Shown here one piece after another: positions 1 to 7,893 of a stretch of 64,000 nt of DNA. Every line of letters starts with the position of its first letter. The stretch's first letter is position 1. The position numbers were made by a program, and so were the translations under genes. Below the pieces are notes generated by a model, which had not been told where the DNA came from, searched no databases, and was given only the letters and a program-made list of their open reading frames with translations. This DNA is from JACJWR01 sp963842975 (GTDB lineage: Bacteria > Actinomycetota > Actinomycetes > S36-B12 > UBA10799), in NCBI GenBank assembly GCA_963842975.1, contig CAWJIH010000009.1, positions 310,001 to 374,000 of the forward strand, written 5' to 3'.

Positions 1-70
1 TTGCGATGTGACGCCACCGCCTGATCCGACTTCGACTGCGGACACCACCCGTTCTTCAGGAGCACAACGC

Positions 71-1318
71 ATGACCACCGCAACCCCCATGAACCCTGTG
101 ACCACCCCGATAGCTGACCTCGGCCTGCCAGCCACGCTGGTGGATTCGCTTGCCAAACGCGGAATCACCACCGCATTCGACATCCAGGCCCAGACCATTC
201 CACCGGCCTTGGCCGGTCGCGATGTCTGTGGCAAAGCCCCGACCGGCTCGGGAAAGACGTTGGCGTTCGGCATCCCAGTGGTGCAGCGCGTCCAGAAGGC
301 ACGGCCGAAACGGCCCCGGGCGCTCATCTTGAGCCCCACCCGTGAACTGGCATCCCAGATTGCCGGTGAGCTTCGACTGCTCATCGGCGACCGCAACATC
401 TCCGTTGCCACCTTCTACGGCGGCGTGGGCTTCGGTCCGCAACTGTCCGCGTTGCGCCGCGGTGTGGACATCGCCGTGGCGTGTCCAGGGCGACTCGCCG
501 ACCTGATTCGCAGAGGTGACGTCTCGCTGGCCGACGTCGATCTGGTGGTCCTTGACGAGGCCGACCGGATGGCCGACATGGGCTTTCTCCCCGAGGTTCG
601 GCGGCTGCTCAACCAAGTGCGACCGGACCGCCAGACACTGCTCTTCTCTGCCACCCTCGACGGTGCCATCAACGTGTTGGTGCGCGACTACCAGCGCGAC
701 CCATTGCACTGCGAGGTAACTGCAGACCCTGACCAGGTCGATCGGACGACCCACAGTTTCGTCTCGGTGCGACGCGATGGTCGCGTGGCGATGGCCGCAA
801 ACCTGGTCAATGCCCATGGCAGTGCGGTGGTGTTCTGCCGCACCAAGCGTGGGGCCGACCGCGTGGCCAAACAACTCGGCAATGCCGGTGTCGCTGCCGT
901 GGCCATCCACGGTGGCCGCAGCCAAAGCCAGCGCGACCGGGCGTTGGACAGCTTCGCGCGGGGCAAGGCGCAGGCCCTCGTCGCCACGGATGTGGCAGCC
1001 CGCGGCATCCACATCGACGATGTGCAATGTGTGGTGCACTTCGACATCGCCGGTGACCACAAGGACTATGTGCACCGCTCGGGCCGCACTGGTCGCGCCG
1101 GGGCCGAAGGCACTGTGGTGTCGCTGTTCACCGATGAGGATGCCGCCGCAGTGCGCACCTTGCAGCGGGCCCTCGGGTTTGAGGTCACCGTCGGTGGCGG
1201 CGCTAGCCAGGGGGCTGCGCGAAATGGCAACCAGGGATCGTCTCGGAATGGCCGTCCCGGCACCGCGCGCAACGGCCGCCGAAGCTCCTCGCAGAGCACC
1301 CGGCGCCGCTCCCGGTAG
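71..1318 (+). CDS. DEAD-box ATP-dependent RNA helicase
   Basis: Predicted ATP-driven RNA helicase that remodels RNA duplexes, probably in ribosome assembly or mRNA turnover. The 415-residue protein has Walker A APTGSGKT at about 56-63, DEAD at 162-165, SAT at 193-195, and ARGIHIDDV plus HRSGRTGRAG in the second RecA lobe. The last 35 or so residues are a basic Arg/Gly/Ser tail likely to contact RNA. I chose the ATG at 71 over an in-frame GTG at 8 because AGGAG lies at 58-62, eight bases ahead. It converges with copZ. A second DEAD-box gene (43563-45101) is in the window; the named subfamily of this one is not clear to me. Confidence 0.93.
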   Translation: MTTATPMNPVTTPIADLGLPATLVDSLAKRGITTAFDIQAQTIPPALAGRDVCGKAPTGSGKTLAFGIPVVQRVQKARPKRPRALILSPTRELASQIAGELRLLIGDRNISVATFYGGVGFGPQLSALRRGVDIAVACPGRLADLIRRGDVSLADVDLVVLDEADRMADMGFLPEVRRLLNQVRPDRQTLLFSATLDGAINVLVRDYQRDPLHCEVTADPDQVDRTTHSFVSVRRDGRVAMAANLVNAHGSAVVFCRTKRGADRVAKQLGNAGVAAVAIHGGRSQSQRDRALDSFARGKAQALVATDVAARGIHIDDVQCVVHFDIAGDHKDYVHRSGRTGRAGAEGTVVSLFTDEDAAAVRTLQRALGFEVTVGGGASQGAARNGNQGSSRNGRPGTARNGRRSSSQSTRRRSR

Positions 1319-1427
1319 TCGGCGCACCCGCCACGAACTCTGCGGCGCAACGGGCCACCGAACGTCGGCGAATGTCGAATCGGCTCGCCGTTCTCAGCGC
1401 GGGCAGGTCTCGCCGGCGACTTCGGGT

Positions 1428-1634
1428 TTACTTCGCGACTTCGTAGCCGGCTTCGTCGACGGCCGCACGAATCGCGGCATCGTCCAGGCCGCTGCCCTGC
1501 ACGGTCACGGTTCCGGTTTCGAGGTCGACCTTGACCTCGGTGACACCGGCCACCGAGCTGACCTCGTCGGTCACGGCGTTCACGCAGTGTTGGCAGGTCA
1601 TCCCGGTGACGGTGTAGCTGGTGGTCTCGGACAT
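1428..1634 (-). CDS. copZ: Copper chaperone, heavy-metal-associated (HMA) domain
   Basis: Small cytosolic metallochaperone of 68 residues that binds Cu(I) and passes it to the copper ATPase. The whole protein is one HMA fold with the metal site GMTCQHC at about residues 11-17. A GAGGAG Shine-Dalgarno lies seven bases before the ATG. It is the last gene of a minus-strand run, 40 bases after copA, so the two are probably cotranscribed. Family membership is clear; the metal is inferred from the partner gene. Confidence 0.92.
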   Translation of the reverse strand: MSETTSYTVTGMTCQHCVNAVTDEVSSVAGVTEVKVDLETGTVTVQGSGLDDAAIRAAVDEAGYEVAK

Positions 1635-1674
1635 TGTGATCTCCTCACGTTGCGGACTTAGGGCGGTGCGGGAC

Positions 1675-3966
1675 TTAGGCGGTGCGGCCTTTGAAGCGGC
1701 GCAGTCGCAGACTATTCGTCACCACGAACACCGACGAGAAGGCCATCGCTGCACCGGCCACCAAAGGGTTGAGCAGTCCGGCCATGGCCAGGGGAATCGC
1801 GGCGACGTTGTAGGCGAACGCCCAGAACAGGTTCCCCTGGATCGTTCGTAGGGTGCGTCGCGAAAGGGCAACCGCATCTGCGGCAGCACGCAAGTCCCCG
1901 CTGACGAGGGTGAGGTCGCTGGCCTCAATTGCGACGTCAGTTCCGGTGCCCATGGAGATGCCAAGATCGGCCGCGGCCAGCGCCGCGGCGTCGTTCACGC
2001 CGTCGCCGACCATGGCGACAACGTGGCCGGAATCCTGCAATCGCCGCACATGGTTGAGTTTGTCCGCGGGAAGCACATCAGCGATCACCTCGGAGATGCC
2101 CACCTCAGTGGCGACTGCATGCGCAGCTCGGGTGTTGTCTCCAGTGAGCAGTACCGGAGTGAGCCCCAAATCGCGCAGCTCAGCAATTGCGGTGGCGCTG
2201 GTCAGTTTGACGGTGTCGGACACCACTGCGATGCCGACGGCGCGGCCGTCCGCGGCGATTCCCACCACAGTGCGCCCCAACTCTTGGGCTTCCGCTGCGG
2301 CAGCAGCGAGACTCTCAGGCAGCTCCACTGCCCAGTCCTCAGCCAGCCAACTGAGGCGCCCGGCCAAGACAGCGCGCCCCGCCACCACCCCGGCGACCCC
2401 ACGACCGGGGGTGTTGACGAAGTCGGACGTCGGCTCTGGGGCACCGAATCGGTCAATCGCGTGGGCGGCGATGGCTCGTCCGATCGGATGCTCGGAGCCG
2501 TGCTCGAGGGCGCCGGCCAACTTCGCCACTTCGGCAGCGTCCTCACCGTCGGCGACGATGATGGCCTGCACGCGCATCTCACCTGTGGTGACGGTGCCGG
2601 TTTTGTCGAGCACGACGGTGTCGACGCGTCGGGTTGATTCCAGAACTTGTGGGCCCTTGATGAGGATGCCCAACTGGGCGGCTCGGCCAGTGCCCACCAG
2701 CAGGGCGGTCGGGGTGGCAAGCCCGAGGGCACAAGGGCAAGCGATGATCAGCACCGCAACAGCGGCGGTAAAGGCCGCCTGCACGTCGCCGGTGAACACT
2801 AGCCAACCGGCCAGGGTGGCCACCGACAGCAGCAGTACGACTGGGACGAATACGCCCGAGATCCGATCGGCCAGGCGCTGCACCGGGGACTTGCCGGACT
2901 GCGCTTCGCTGACCAACTTGGCCATTTGGGCGAGCTGGGTATCCGAACCGACTCGGGTTGCCTGCACCAGCAGTCGGCCGCCGGTGTTGATGGTGGCACC
3001 CACGACGGCGTCACCTGGTGAGACGTCGACCGGCACCGACTCGCCGGTCAGCATGGAGGCGTCGATGCTCGAGTCACCGTCGAGGATGACGCCGTCGGTG
3101 GCGATCTTTCCGCCCGGCCGGACGACGAACTCATCACCGACCGCCAGCTGGCTGATCGGAATCCGAGTTTCGGCACCATCTCGGAGCACCACAACGTCCT
3201 TGGCGCCGAGATTCAGCAAGAACCGCAACGCCTCGGAGGAACGTGATTTGGCGCGAAGTTCAAGGAAGCGGCCAAGCAGGATGAACACTGTTACCGCCGC
3301 GGCAACTTCGAGGTAGATGCTGGCGCCGGGGTGTGCACCAATCAACTCGAAATTCATGGTCATACCGGGCATTCCGGCATCGCCGAGGAAGAGCGCGTAG
3401 ACCGACCACAAGAAGGCTGCGCTGACTCCGATGCTGATGAGGGTGTCCATTGTGGCTGCGCCGTGACGAGCGTTGAGCCAGGCGGCACGATGAAATGGCC
3501 ACGCCCCCCAGACTGCAACTGGGGCCGCGAGCGTCAGCGAAGCCCACTGCCAGTAGGTGAATTGGAATGCCGGGATCATCGCCATCAGCACGACTGGGAT
3601 CGTGAGGAGGGTAGAGATCACCAACCGCTGCCGCAGGTTGGCCAATTCCTCGGCGTGAGGGTCCGCAGGGTCCGCGGGCTGGTCGCCTAGTGAGCCATCC
3701 AAGCCTTCGTCGGACCCGAGTGTGGGCACTTCCGGTTCGATGGTCGCTGCAGAGTAGCCGGTGGCCTTGATCACCGAGATGAGCTCGTCGGCCTCAACAT
3801 CGGCTGGCACTGTGACGGTCGCGCGTTCGGTGGCATAGTTCACTTCTGCGGTCACGTCGGGGAGTCGGTTGAGTTTCTTCTCCACCCGCGCTGCACACGA
3901 GGTACACGTCATGCCGCCGATCTGCAGCTCCAACACTCGGCTGCCGTCGGCAAGCGTGCTGGACAT
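1675..3966 (-). CDS. copA: Copper-translocating P1B-type ATPase
   Basis: Inner-membrane pump that uses ATP to export Cu(I). The 763-residue protein has one N-terminal HMA domain (GMTCTSC, 18-24), then an acidic linker, membrane helices from about 113, the actuator TGES at 307-310, the transmembrane metal motif CPC at 410-412, the phosphorylation site DKTGT at 454-458, the P1B hallmark SEHP at 491-494 and GDGVND at 654-659. A Met-rich loop (MPGMTM, 199-204) on the outer side fits copper release. Strong AGGAGG ahead of the ATG. CPC plus the N-terminal CxxC supports Cu(I) or Ag(I) rather than zinc. An inverted repeat at 4055-4073 may be its operator. Confidence 0.95.
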   Translation of the reverse strand: MSSTLADGSRVLELQIGGMTCTSCAARVEKKLNRLPDVTAEVNYATERATVTVPADVEADELISVIKATGYSAATIEPEVPTLGSDEGLDGSLGDQPADPADPHAEELANLRQRLVISTLLTIPVVLMAMIPAFQFTYWQWASLTLAAPVAVWGAWPFHRAAWLNARHGAATMDTLISIGVSAAFLWSVYALFLGDAGMPGMTMNFELIGAHPGASIYLEVAAAVTVFILLGRFLELRAKSRSSEALRFLLNLGAKDVVVLRDGAETRIPISQLAVGDEFVVRPGGKIATDGVILDGDSSIDASMLTGESVPVDVSPGDAVVGATINTGGRLLVQATRVGSDTQLAQMAKLVSEAQSGKSPVQRLADRISGVFVPVVLLLSVATLAGWLVFTGDVQAAFTAAVAVLIIACPCALGLATPTALLVGTGRAAQLGILIKGPQVLESTRRVDTVVLDKTGTVTTGEMRVQAIIVADGEDAAEVAKLAGALEHGSEHPIGRAIAAHAIDRFGAPEPTSDFVNTPGRGVAGVVAGRAVLAGRLSWLAEDWAVELPESLAAAAAEAQELGRTVVGIAADGRAVGIAVVSDTVKLTSATAIAELRDLGLTPVLLTGDNTRAAHAVATEVGISEVIADVLPADKLNHVRRLQDSGHVVAMVGDGVNDAAALAAADLGISMGTGTDVAIEASDLTLVSGDLRAAADAVALSRRTLRTIQGNLFWAFAYNVAAIPLAMAGLLNPLVAGAAMAFSSVFVVTNSLRLRRFKGRTA

Positions 3967-4054
3967 GTCGTCCTCCTCTGCCTGTTCCAGTCATCTGCGT
4001 GGTGACGCAGCATGATTCGGTGACGCCTGCGGCAACGCAAGGCGGGTCCCTGAT

Positions 4055-4073
4055 CATTCCTGATTCTGGAATG
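4055..4073. promoter_or_regulatory. Inverted repeat CATTCC-N7-GGAATG upstream of copA
   Basis: Perfect 6-bp half-sites separated by seven bases, in the gap between rskA and copA. The size and half-site style recall operators of MerR-family copper regulators (CueR type). On the minus strand a -35-like TCGACA overlaps its upstream edge, but I see no convincing -10. No such regulator gene is in the window. The stem is too weak and lacks a T tract for a terminator. Confidence 0.35.
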
Positions 4074-4094
4074 TCGAGTCCGCAGGACACTGTG

Positions 4095-4829
4095 TCAGGC
4101 CGTGAGGTCGCCTCGAAGCACGGAGACCGAGGAGTGCGTTGGATCACCATCAAGCGGTTCTTCGGAGATGTCTACGGCAGAGAACGCCGTGAGGTCAACG
4201 CCGGCGGGGATCGGCAGCATGGTCTGGTGGCTCCCGGCGGGCACCGCCCCCACGGCGATCATGCCGCCGGTATCAAGGTTGAGCAGCCACACCTCATAGA
4301 AACCTTGTGGATCGGCGAGGTCGTTGGTGGTCACGAGCAGAACCTCGACCCCGTCCACCACCGCGACCTCAGCGTAGCCGGTCTGCGGACCAGCAGGGCC
4401 ATCCTGGACCGGACCCAGAGCTGCGGCGGCAAGCACTGTTGGCTCGGTCTGCCAGGCTCCTACTGCGGCGACGAGTCCAGCACCGACGATGAGTCCGACC
4501 ACAGCAGCCGCGAGCAGCGGAAACATCGGCCAGCCTCGCGAGCGAGTACGCCGAGTGGGGAACTCCACCACCGACGCTGAACCTGCCTGGTCGGCTGACG
4601 AAAGACGCTCGTTGATCCCTCGCCAGACAGATGCCGGCGGGGCAACCCCAGGCGGTTCCGACACACTGTCGCGTCCGAGATCCACGACACGGGACATGTC
4701 GTCGACTTCCATCCGGCAGACCAGGCACGAATCGATATGCACTCGGGCGCCGTCGTCAAGTGTTTCGCCGAGAGCCGCCAGCAGGATGTCGTCGTCGGAC
4801 AGATGTGACTGGAGGTCGCCGCTAGGCAT
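4095..4829 (-). CDS. rskA: Zinc-binding anti-sigma factor, RskA type
   Basis: Membrane anti-sigma factor that should hold the adjacent SigK-like sigma factor inactive until regulated proteolysis. In 244 residues it has an N-terminal cytosolic zinc-finger-like anti-sigma domain with His31, Cys35 and Cys38 (HIDSCLVC), one transmembrane helix at about 98-125 and an extracytoplasmic domain ending near TFSAVDISEEP-like residues typical of the RskA C-terminal domain. Its ATG overlaps the sigma gene by 8 bases, so the two are translationally coupled. Confidence 0.88.
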   Translation of the reverse strand: MPSGDLQSHLSDDDILLAALGETLDDGARVHIDSCLVCRMEVDDMSRVVDLGRDSVSEPPGVAPPASVWRGINERLSSADQAGSASVVEFPTRRTRSRGWPMFPLLAAAVVGLIVGAGLVAAVGAWQTEPTVLAAAALGPVQDGPAGPQTGYAEVAVVDGVEVLLVTTNDLADPQGFYEVWLLNLDTGGMIAVGAVPAGSHQTMLPIPAGVDLTAFSAVDISEEPLDGDPTHSSVSVLRGDLTA

Positions 4830-5376
4830 GTCGGCTTTCCTCCAATCGGCTTCGCAGTTTGGTCAGACTGCGCCTGAGGTGACTCTTGACAGTCCCCAGG
4901 GGCATGTCCAACCGATGTGCGATCTCGGTGTGGGTCAGTTGCTCGAAAAATGCAAGTTCGACAATGGTGCGGGCCGGTTGCTCTAGGGAATCGAGTTCGT
5001 CGCGGATGATGATCCGATCCACGACGACCTCGGAGTGGTCTGGCCCGGCAGGATCGTTCGAAGTTGGGTTCTCGTAGTGCTCGGCGGTTGACACCTCCCG
5101 AACCGCCACGGGTTTGCGCAAGTGATCAATTGCCCGGCGTCTCGCAATCGAGGTGAGCCAGGACTTGAACGGAGCACGGGCGGGGTCATATGACTCCCGC
5201 CCGTGCCACGCTGAAAGAAATGTTGCTTGGGTGATGTCGGCAGCGTCGTCGGGGTGGCCAACCGTACGAAGGGCGATGGTGTAGATCAATCCGCCCCACT
5301 GCTGGTAGGCCCGCTCCACCGCGTCCGGGTCGCCGGCAGCAAAAGCCTGCCCGACAGCGTCCTCGATCGCGACCAT
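4822..5376 (-). CDS. sigK: ECF RNA polymerase sigma factor, SigK-like
   Basis: Alternative sigma factor of the extracytoplasmic-function class. The 184-residue protein has region 2 at about 30-90 (DAADITQATFLSAW, then SWLTSIARRRAIDHLRK) and region 4 at about 130-178 with a helix-turn-helix (LTHTEIAHRLDMPLGTVKSH). It lacks the extra domains of primary sigma factors. Coupling to rskA downstream and a fasciclin lipoprotein upstream matches what is known of mycobacterial SigK, whose targets include the fasciclin antigens MPT70 and MPT83. Assignment to SigK rather than another RskA-linked ECF group rests on this context. Confidence 0.88.
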   Translation of the reverse strand: MVAIEDAVGQAFAAGDPDAVERAYQQWGGLIYTIALRTVGHPDDAADITQATFLSAWHGRESYDPARAPFKSWLTSIARRRAIDHLRKPVAVREVSTAEHYENPTSNDPAGPDHSEVVVDRIIIRDELDSLEQPARTIVELAFFEQLTHTEIAHRLDMPLGTVKSHLRRSLTKLRSRLEESRHA

Positions 5377-5450
5377 GGGATTCAGTCTCCCATAAATCGG
5401 CCTCGATCAAATCGACCCGCAACACGATGGTCGCCCTCTGCCTTTGTCCC

Positions 5451-6059
5451 CTACTGCAGGGTTGCCGGGTCGAAGTCCGGGGGCAGCAGGACGGTGTCGA
5501 TCAGGTGGATCACGCCGTTGCTGGCCTCAACGTCGGCGGTTGTGACCGTAGCGCCGTTCACCGTCACGCCGTCAGCCGTGCTCAGGGTGAGGCTCTGGCC
5601 TTCCAGCGTCGGAACTTCGCCGTCGGTGACGTCGGCGGCCATCACAGCGCCCTCGACCACGTGGTAGGTGAGGACCTTGGTCAACGCGTCCTTGTTTTCG
5701 GGCTGAACGAGTTGGTCGAGCACACCCTCGGGCAGCGCGGCGAAAGCGTCATCGGTGGGAGCGAAGACGGTGAAGGGGCCGGGTGCCTGAAGCGCTTCCA
5801 CCAAGTCCGCAGCGTCAAGTGCGGTTACCAGCGTGCTGGTGGTGGGGTTGGCGGAGGCGACACCGACGATGTCGGTGGCCGACGCCTCGTCGCTCATCTC
5901 TTCACTCGCCGACGCCGAGGGGGAGGCTTCGGCGCTGGTCGCGGCGGGTGATGGGCTGGTGGTCTCCTCGGTGGACGAGTCAGACCCGCAAGCGGCAAGC
6001 GTGAGTGAGGCGGCGGCGGCTAAACCGATGAAGGTGACTCGGATCTTCGTGGTGCGCAT
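5451..6059 (-). CDS. Fasciclin-domain lipoprotein (MPT70/MPT83-like)
   Basis: Secreted, lipid-anchored surface protein of 202 residues. A basic N-terminus and hydrophobic stretch lead to a lipobox ending LAAC at about residue 24, then a Ser/Thr/Glu-rich linker, then one fasciclin (FAS1) domain with TVFAPTDDAFAAL and the YHVVEG motif. FAS1 domains mediate adhesion or ligand binding. The ATG at 6059 is preferred over an upstream ATG because AAGGAG lies six bases before it and the signal peptide starts there. It is just upstream of sigK-rskA on the same strand, so it is a candidate SigK target or operon member. Confidence 0.9.
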   Translation of the reverse strand: MRTTKIRVTFIGLAAAASLTLAACGSDSSTEETTSPSPAATSAEASPSASASEEMSDEASATDIVGVASANPTTSTLVTALDAADLVEALQAPGPFTVFAPTDDAFAALPEGVLDQLVQPENKDALTKVLTYHVVEGAVMAADVTDGEVPTLEGQSLTLSTADGVTVNGATVTTADVEASNGVIHLIDTVLLPPDFDPATLQ

Positions 6060-6187
6060 GGAAGTTCTCCTTGGGTCCGGTGGCAAGTGCCACTGTTGGT
6101 CTGTCACTCATCTATACGAGGTCAAGACCGATTCGGATGCACAAGGTTGCACAATTTTTGAAACGATTTTTCTGGCGAGGATTTGGA

Positions 6188-6667
6188 CTACTCCGAAAGT
6201 GCCTTACTTGGCACCACCAACACCGGCGATGCGGCATGGTGAATCACGTAGCCGGACACCGATCCCATGACGGCCCGTCTGAGCGCTCCCTGACCGCGTT
6301 GGGCGATCACGATGACATCTGCGGCCAACTCCGCGGCCAGTGCACAGATCGCCTCGCCTGGTTTGCCGTCCAGCACCCGATGTTCGGCGGCGGGCAAGCC
6401 GAGGCGGTTCGCGGTGTCGGTGAGTAGTTCCGCGCCTCGGGTCAGGACCACTTCCGCCATCGCCTTTTCGTGCTCCGGTGGCAGCGGAGGTGGCAAACCG
6501 GGCTGGGATCCGAGTTGCGTGACGGGTGCGGAGAGCCCGGTGGGAAGCGTCTCCACCGTGGTGGTCAGGACGACCCGATCACCGGGTTTCGTCAGCAGCG
6601 CCAAGCCGGTGGCGATGGCCTGTTCAGCAAGTTCGGAACCGTCAGTGCAGGCGATGATGGTGGTCAT
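6188..6667 (-). CDS. Universal stress protein (UspA family)
   Basis: Cytosolic single-domain USP of 159 residues. The N-terminal strand MTTIIACTDGSELAEQA and the C-terminal ATP-binding signature GxxGx9GS (GQRGQGALRRAVMGSVSG) followed by SPVLVVP mark an ATP-binding USP. The ATG at 6667 fits the family N-terminus; an upstream in-frame ATG would add 37 unrelated residues. No clear Shine-Dalgarno. Divergent from the metallo-beta-lactamase gene with about 110 bases between. Confidence 0.9.
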   Translation of the reverse strand: MTTIIACTDGSELAEQAIATGLALLTKPGDRVVLTTTVETLPTGLSAPVTQLGSQPGLPPPLPPEHEKAMAEVVLTRGAELLTDTANRLGLPAAEHRVLDGKPGEAICALAAELAADVIVIAQRGQGALRRAVMGSVSGYVIHHAASPVLVVPSKALSE

Positions 6668-6776
6668 AACTAGATGGTTGCATGATTCTGGCGGCAGAGG
6701 CCATGCGGTTTCATACCTGAGCGGGCTAACGTCGCAGATGGCTGAAGTCGGGCGCAGATGCGAAGGAGCTATAGAC

Positions 6777-7484
6777 ATGAGAGTTGTTGAATTGGCAGGA
6801 CCCGTCTACCGGATCCCCACCCTGGGCGACTACATCAACTCCTTCGCTTTCGTGGAGCCCGATGGTTCGGTGACCCTGGTGGATTGCGGAATCGCACAAG
6901 CTCCACCTCGGATCGTCGCGGGGTTAGCCGCCATTGGGAAGCACCCGCGCGATGTTCAGCGAATCATCCTCACCCATGCGCACATGGACCATGCCGGTGG
7001 CGCTGCAAAGATGGTGGCCGCATCCACAGCCACCGGGGTCGCAGTCCACGCTGCGGACAGCGACGACATTCGTCGGGGCCAGTCCGCACCCGGAGACCCG
7101 GGCAGTGTGGTCTTTCGGTTCTACCAACGGATCGTGTCGGGCCGATTCGACCCGGTGCCGGTGGAGCACGTGGTCGCCGACGGGGATGTGCTGGCCGTGG
7201 CCGGTGGGCTCACTGTGCACCACACCCCTGGCCACACTCCCGGCCACATCTCATTGCTGCACGAGGACACCGGAGTGCTCATCACCGGCGATGCCATCTT
7301 CAATATGGCCGCACGTATGAGCTGGCCGATCAAGATGGTCTGCACGTCGTTTCCGCAGAATCGAAAGTCAGCGGCGGTCTTGAGCGAACTGGACTACCAG
7401 ATCGCGGCGTTCACTCACGGACCTGAAATTCGCGATCAGGCCAGGGAGAAGGTGCGTGATTTTGTCCGACGACGAAATGCCTGA
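6777..7484 (+). CDS. Metallo-beta-lactamase-fold hydrolase
   Basis: Zinc-dependent hydrolase of 235 residues in the broad MBL superfamily; the substrate cannot be told from sequence. The metal motif HAHMDH, a later His in HHTPGHTPGH, the bridging Asp in ITGDAIF and a C-terminal His in FTHGPE are all present, so it should bind two metals. AAGGAG at 6763-6768, eight bases before the ATG, fixes the start. The following gene overlaps its 3' end by 29 bases. Confidence 0.9.
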   Translation: MRVVELAGPVYRIPTLGDYINSFAFVEPDGSVTLVDCGIAQAPPRIVAGLAAIGKHPRDVQRIILTHAHMDHAGGAAKMVAASTATGVAVHAADSDDIRRGQSAPGDPGSVVFRFYQRIVSGRFDPVPVEHVVADGDVLAVAGGLTVHHTPGHTPGHISLLHEDTGVLITGDAIFNMAARMSWPIKMVCTSFPQNRKSAAVLSELDYQIAAFTHGPEIRDQAREKVRDFVRRRNA

Positions 7485-7893
7485 GGGAGTCGCCCCGACA
7501 GACGAAGCGGCGTCGGGCGAAGCGCTGGTGCAACTACGCCGGACAGCCGATTGGCTGCGCCACCTCACTGGTGCCCGGCTGGCGGCAGATGAGCACCGAA
7601 TTGCACGCCGTGCCACCGCCCTCGTGCACGCCGTCTTCGCCGTGACCCGGACGCTCTGCGATAGCGGGCCAACCGCAAAGGACTGCCCGGAATGCCCACC
7701 ACCGCAGGCACAGCCGCACCGCGTCGACGATCTCACCCTCGGTGCCCAACTCGCGGTCTTCGCCGATCAGTTGGAGCGGGTACTGGAATGCTGCGCTGCC
7801 GCAGGGGTCGCTAGTGCCGCTGAGGTTCGCGGGCAACTGCATCAGTTGGCTGGGGAGTCATTGGCGTTGCGAAGTGGCGGACCCTTGGGTTGA
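7456..7893 (+). CDS. Hypothetical protein with CPEC motif
   Basis: Unrecognised 145-residue, mostly helical cytosolic protein. It has no membrane segment; a Cys pair (DCPECPPP) sits near the middle. GGGAG at 7444-7448 lies seven bases before the GTG at 7456, supporting a real, translationally coupled gene whose start lies inside the hydrolase gene. Its 3' end overlaps the end of the convergent S9 peptidase gene by 52 bases. The Leu/Ala-rich helices could be a small regulatory domain, but I cannot assign a function. Confidence 0.55.
   Translation: MILSDDEMPEGVAPTDEAASGEALVQLRRTADWLRHLTGARLAADEHRIARRATALVHAVFAVTRTLCDSGPTAKDCPECPPPQAQPHRVDDLTLGAQLAVFADQLERVLECCAAAGVASAAEVRGQLHQLAGESLALRSGGPLG

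Noticed and set aside
56..1327. 423-residue open frame on the minus strand
   Set aside because: A shadow of the DEAD-box helicase; composition is typical of an antisense frame and no motif is present.
6060..6187. A SigK-type promoter upstream of the fasciclin gene
   Set aside because: A GCATCCGAAT string and a TATAGA are present on the minus strand, but the spacing fits neither an ECF nor a housekeeping promoter well, so I did not list a site.
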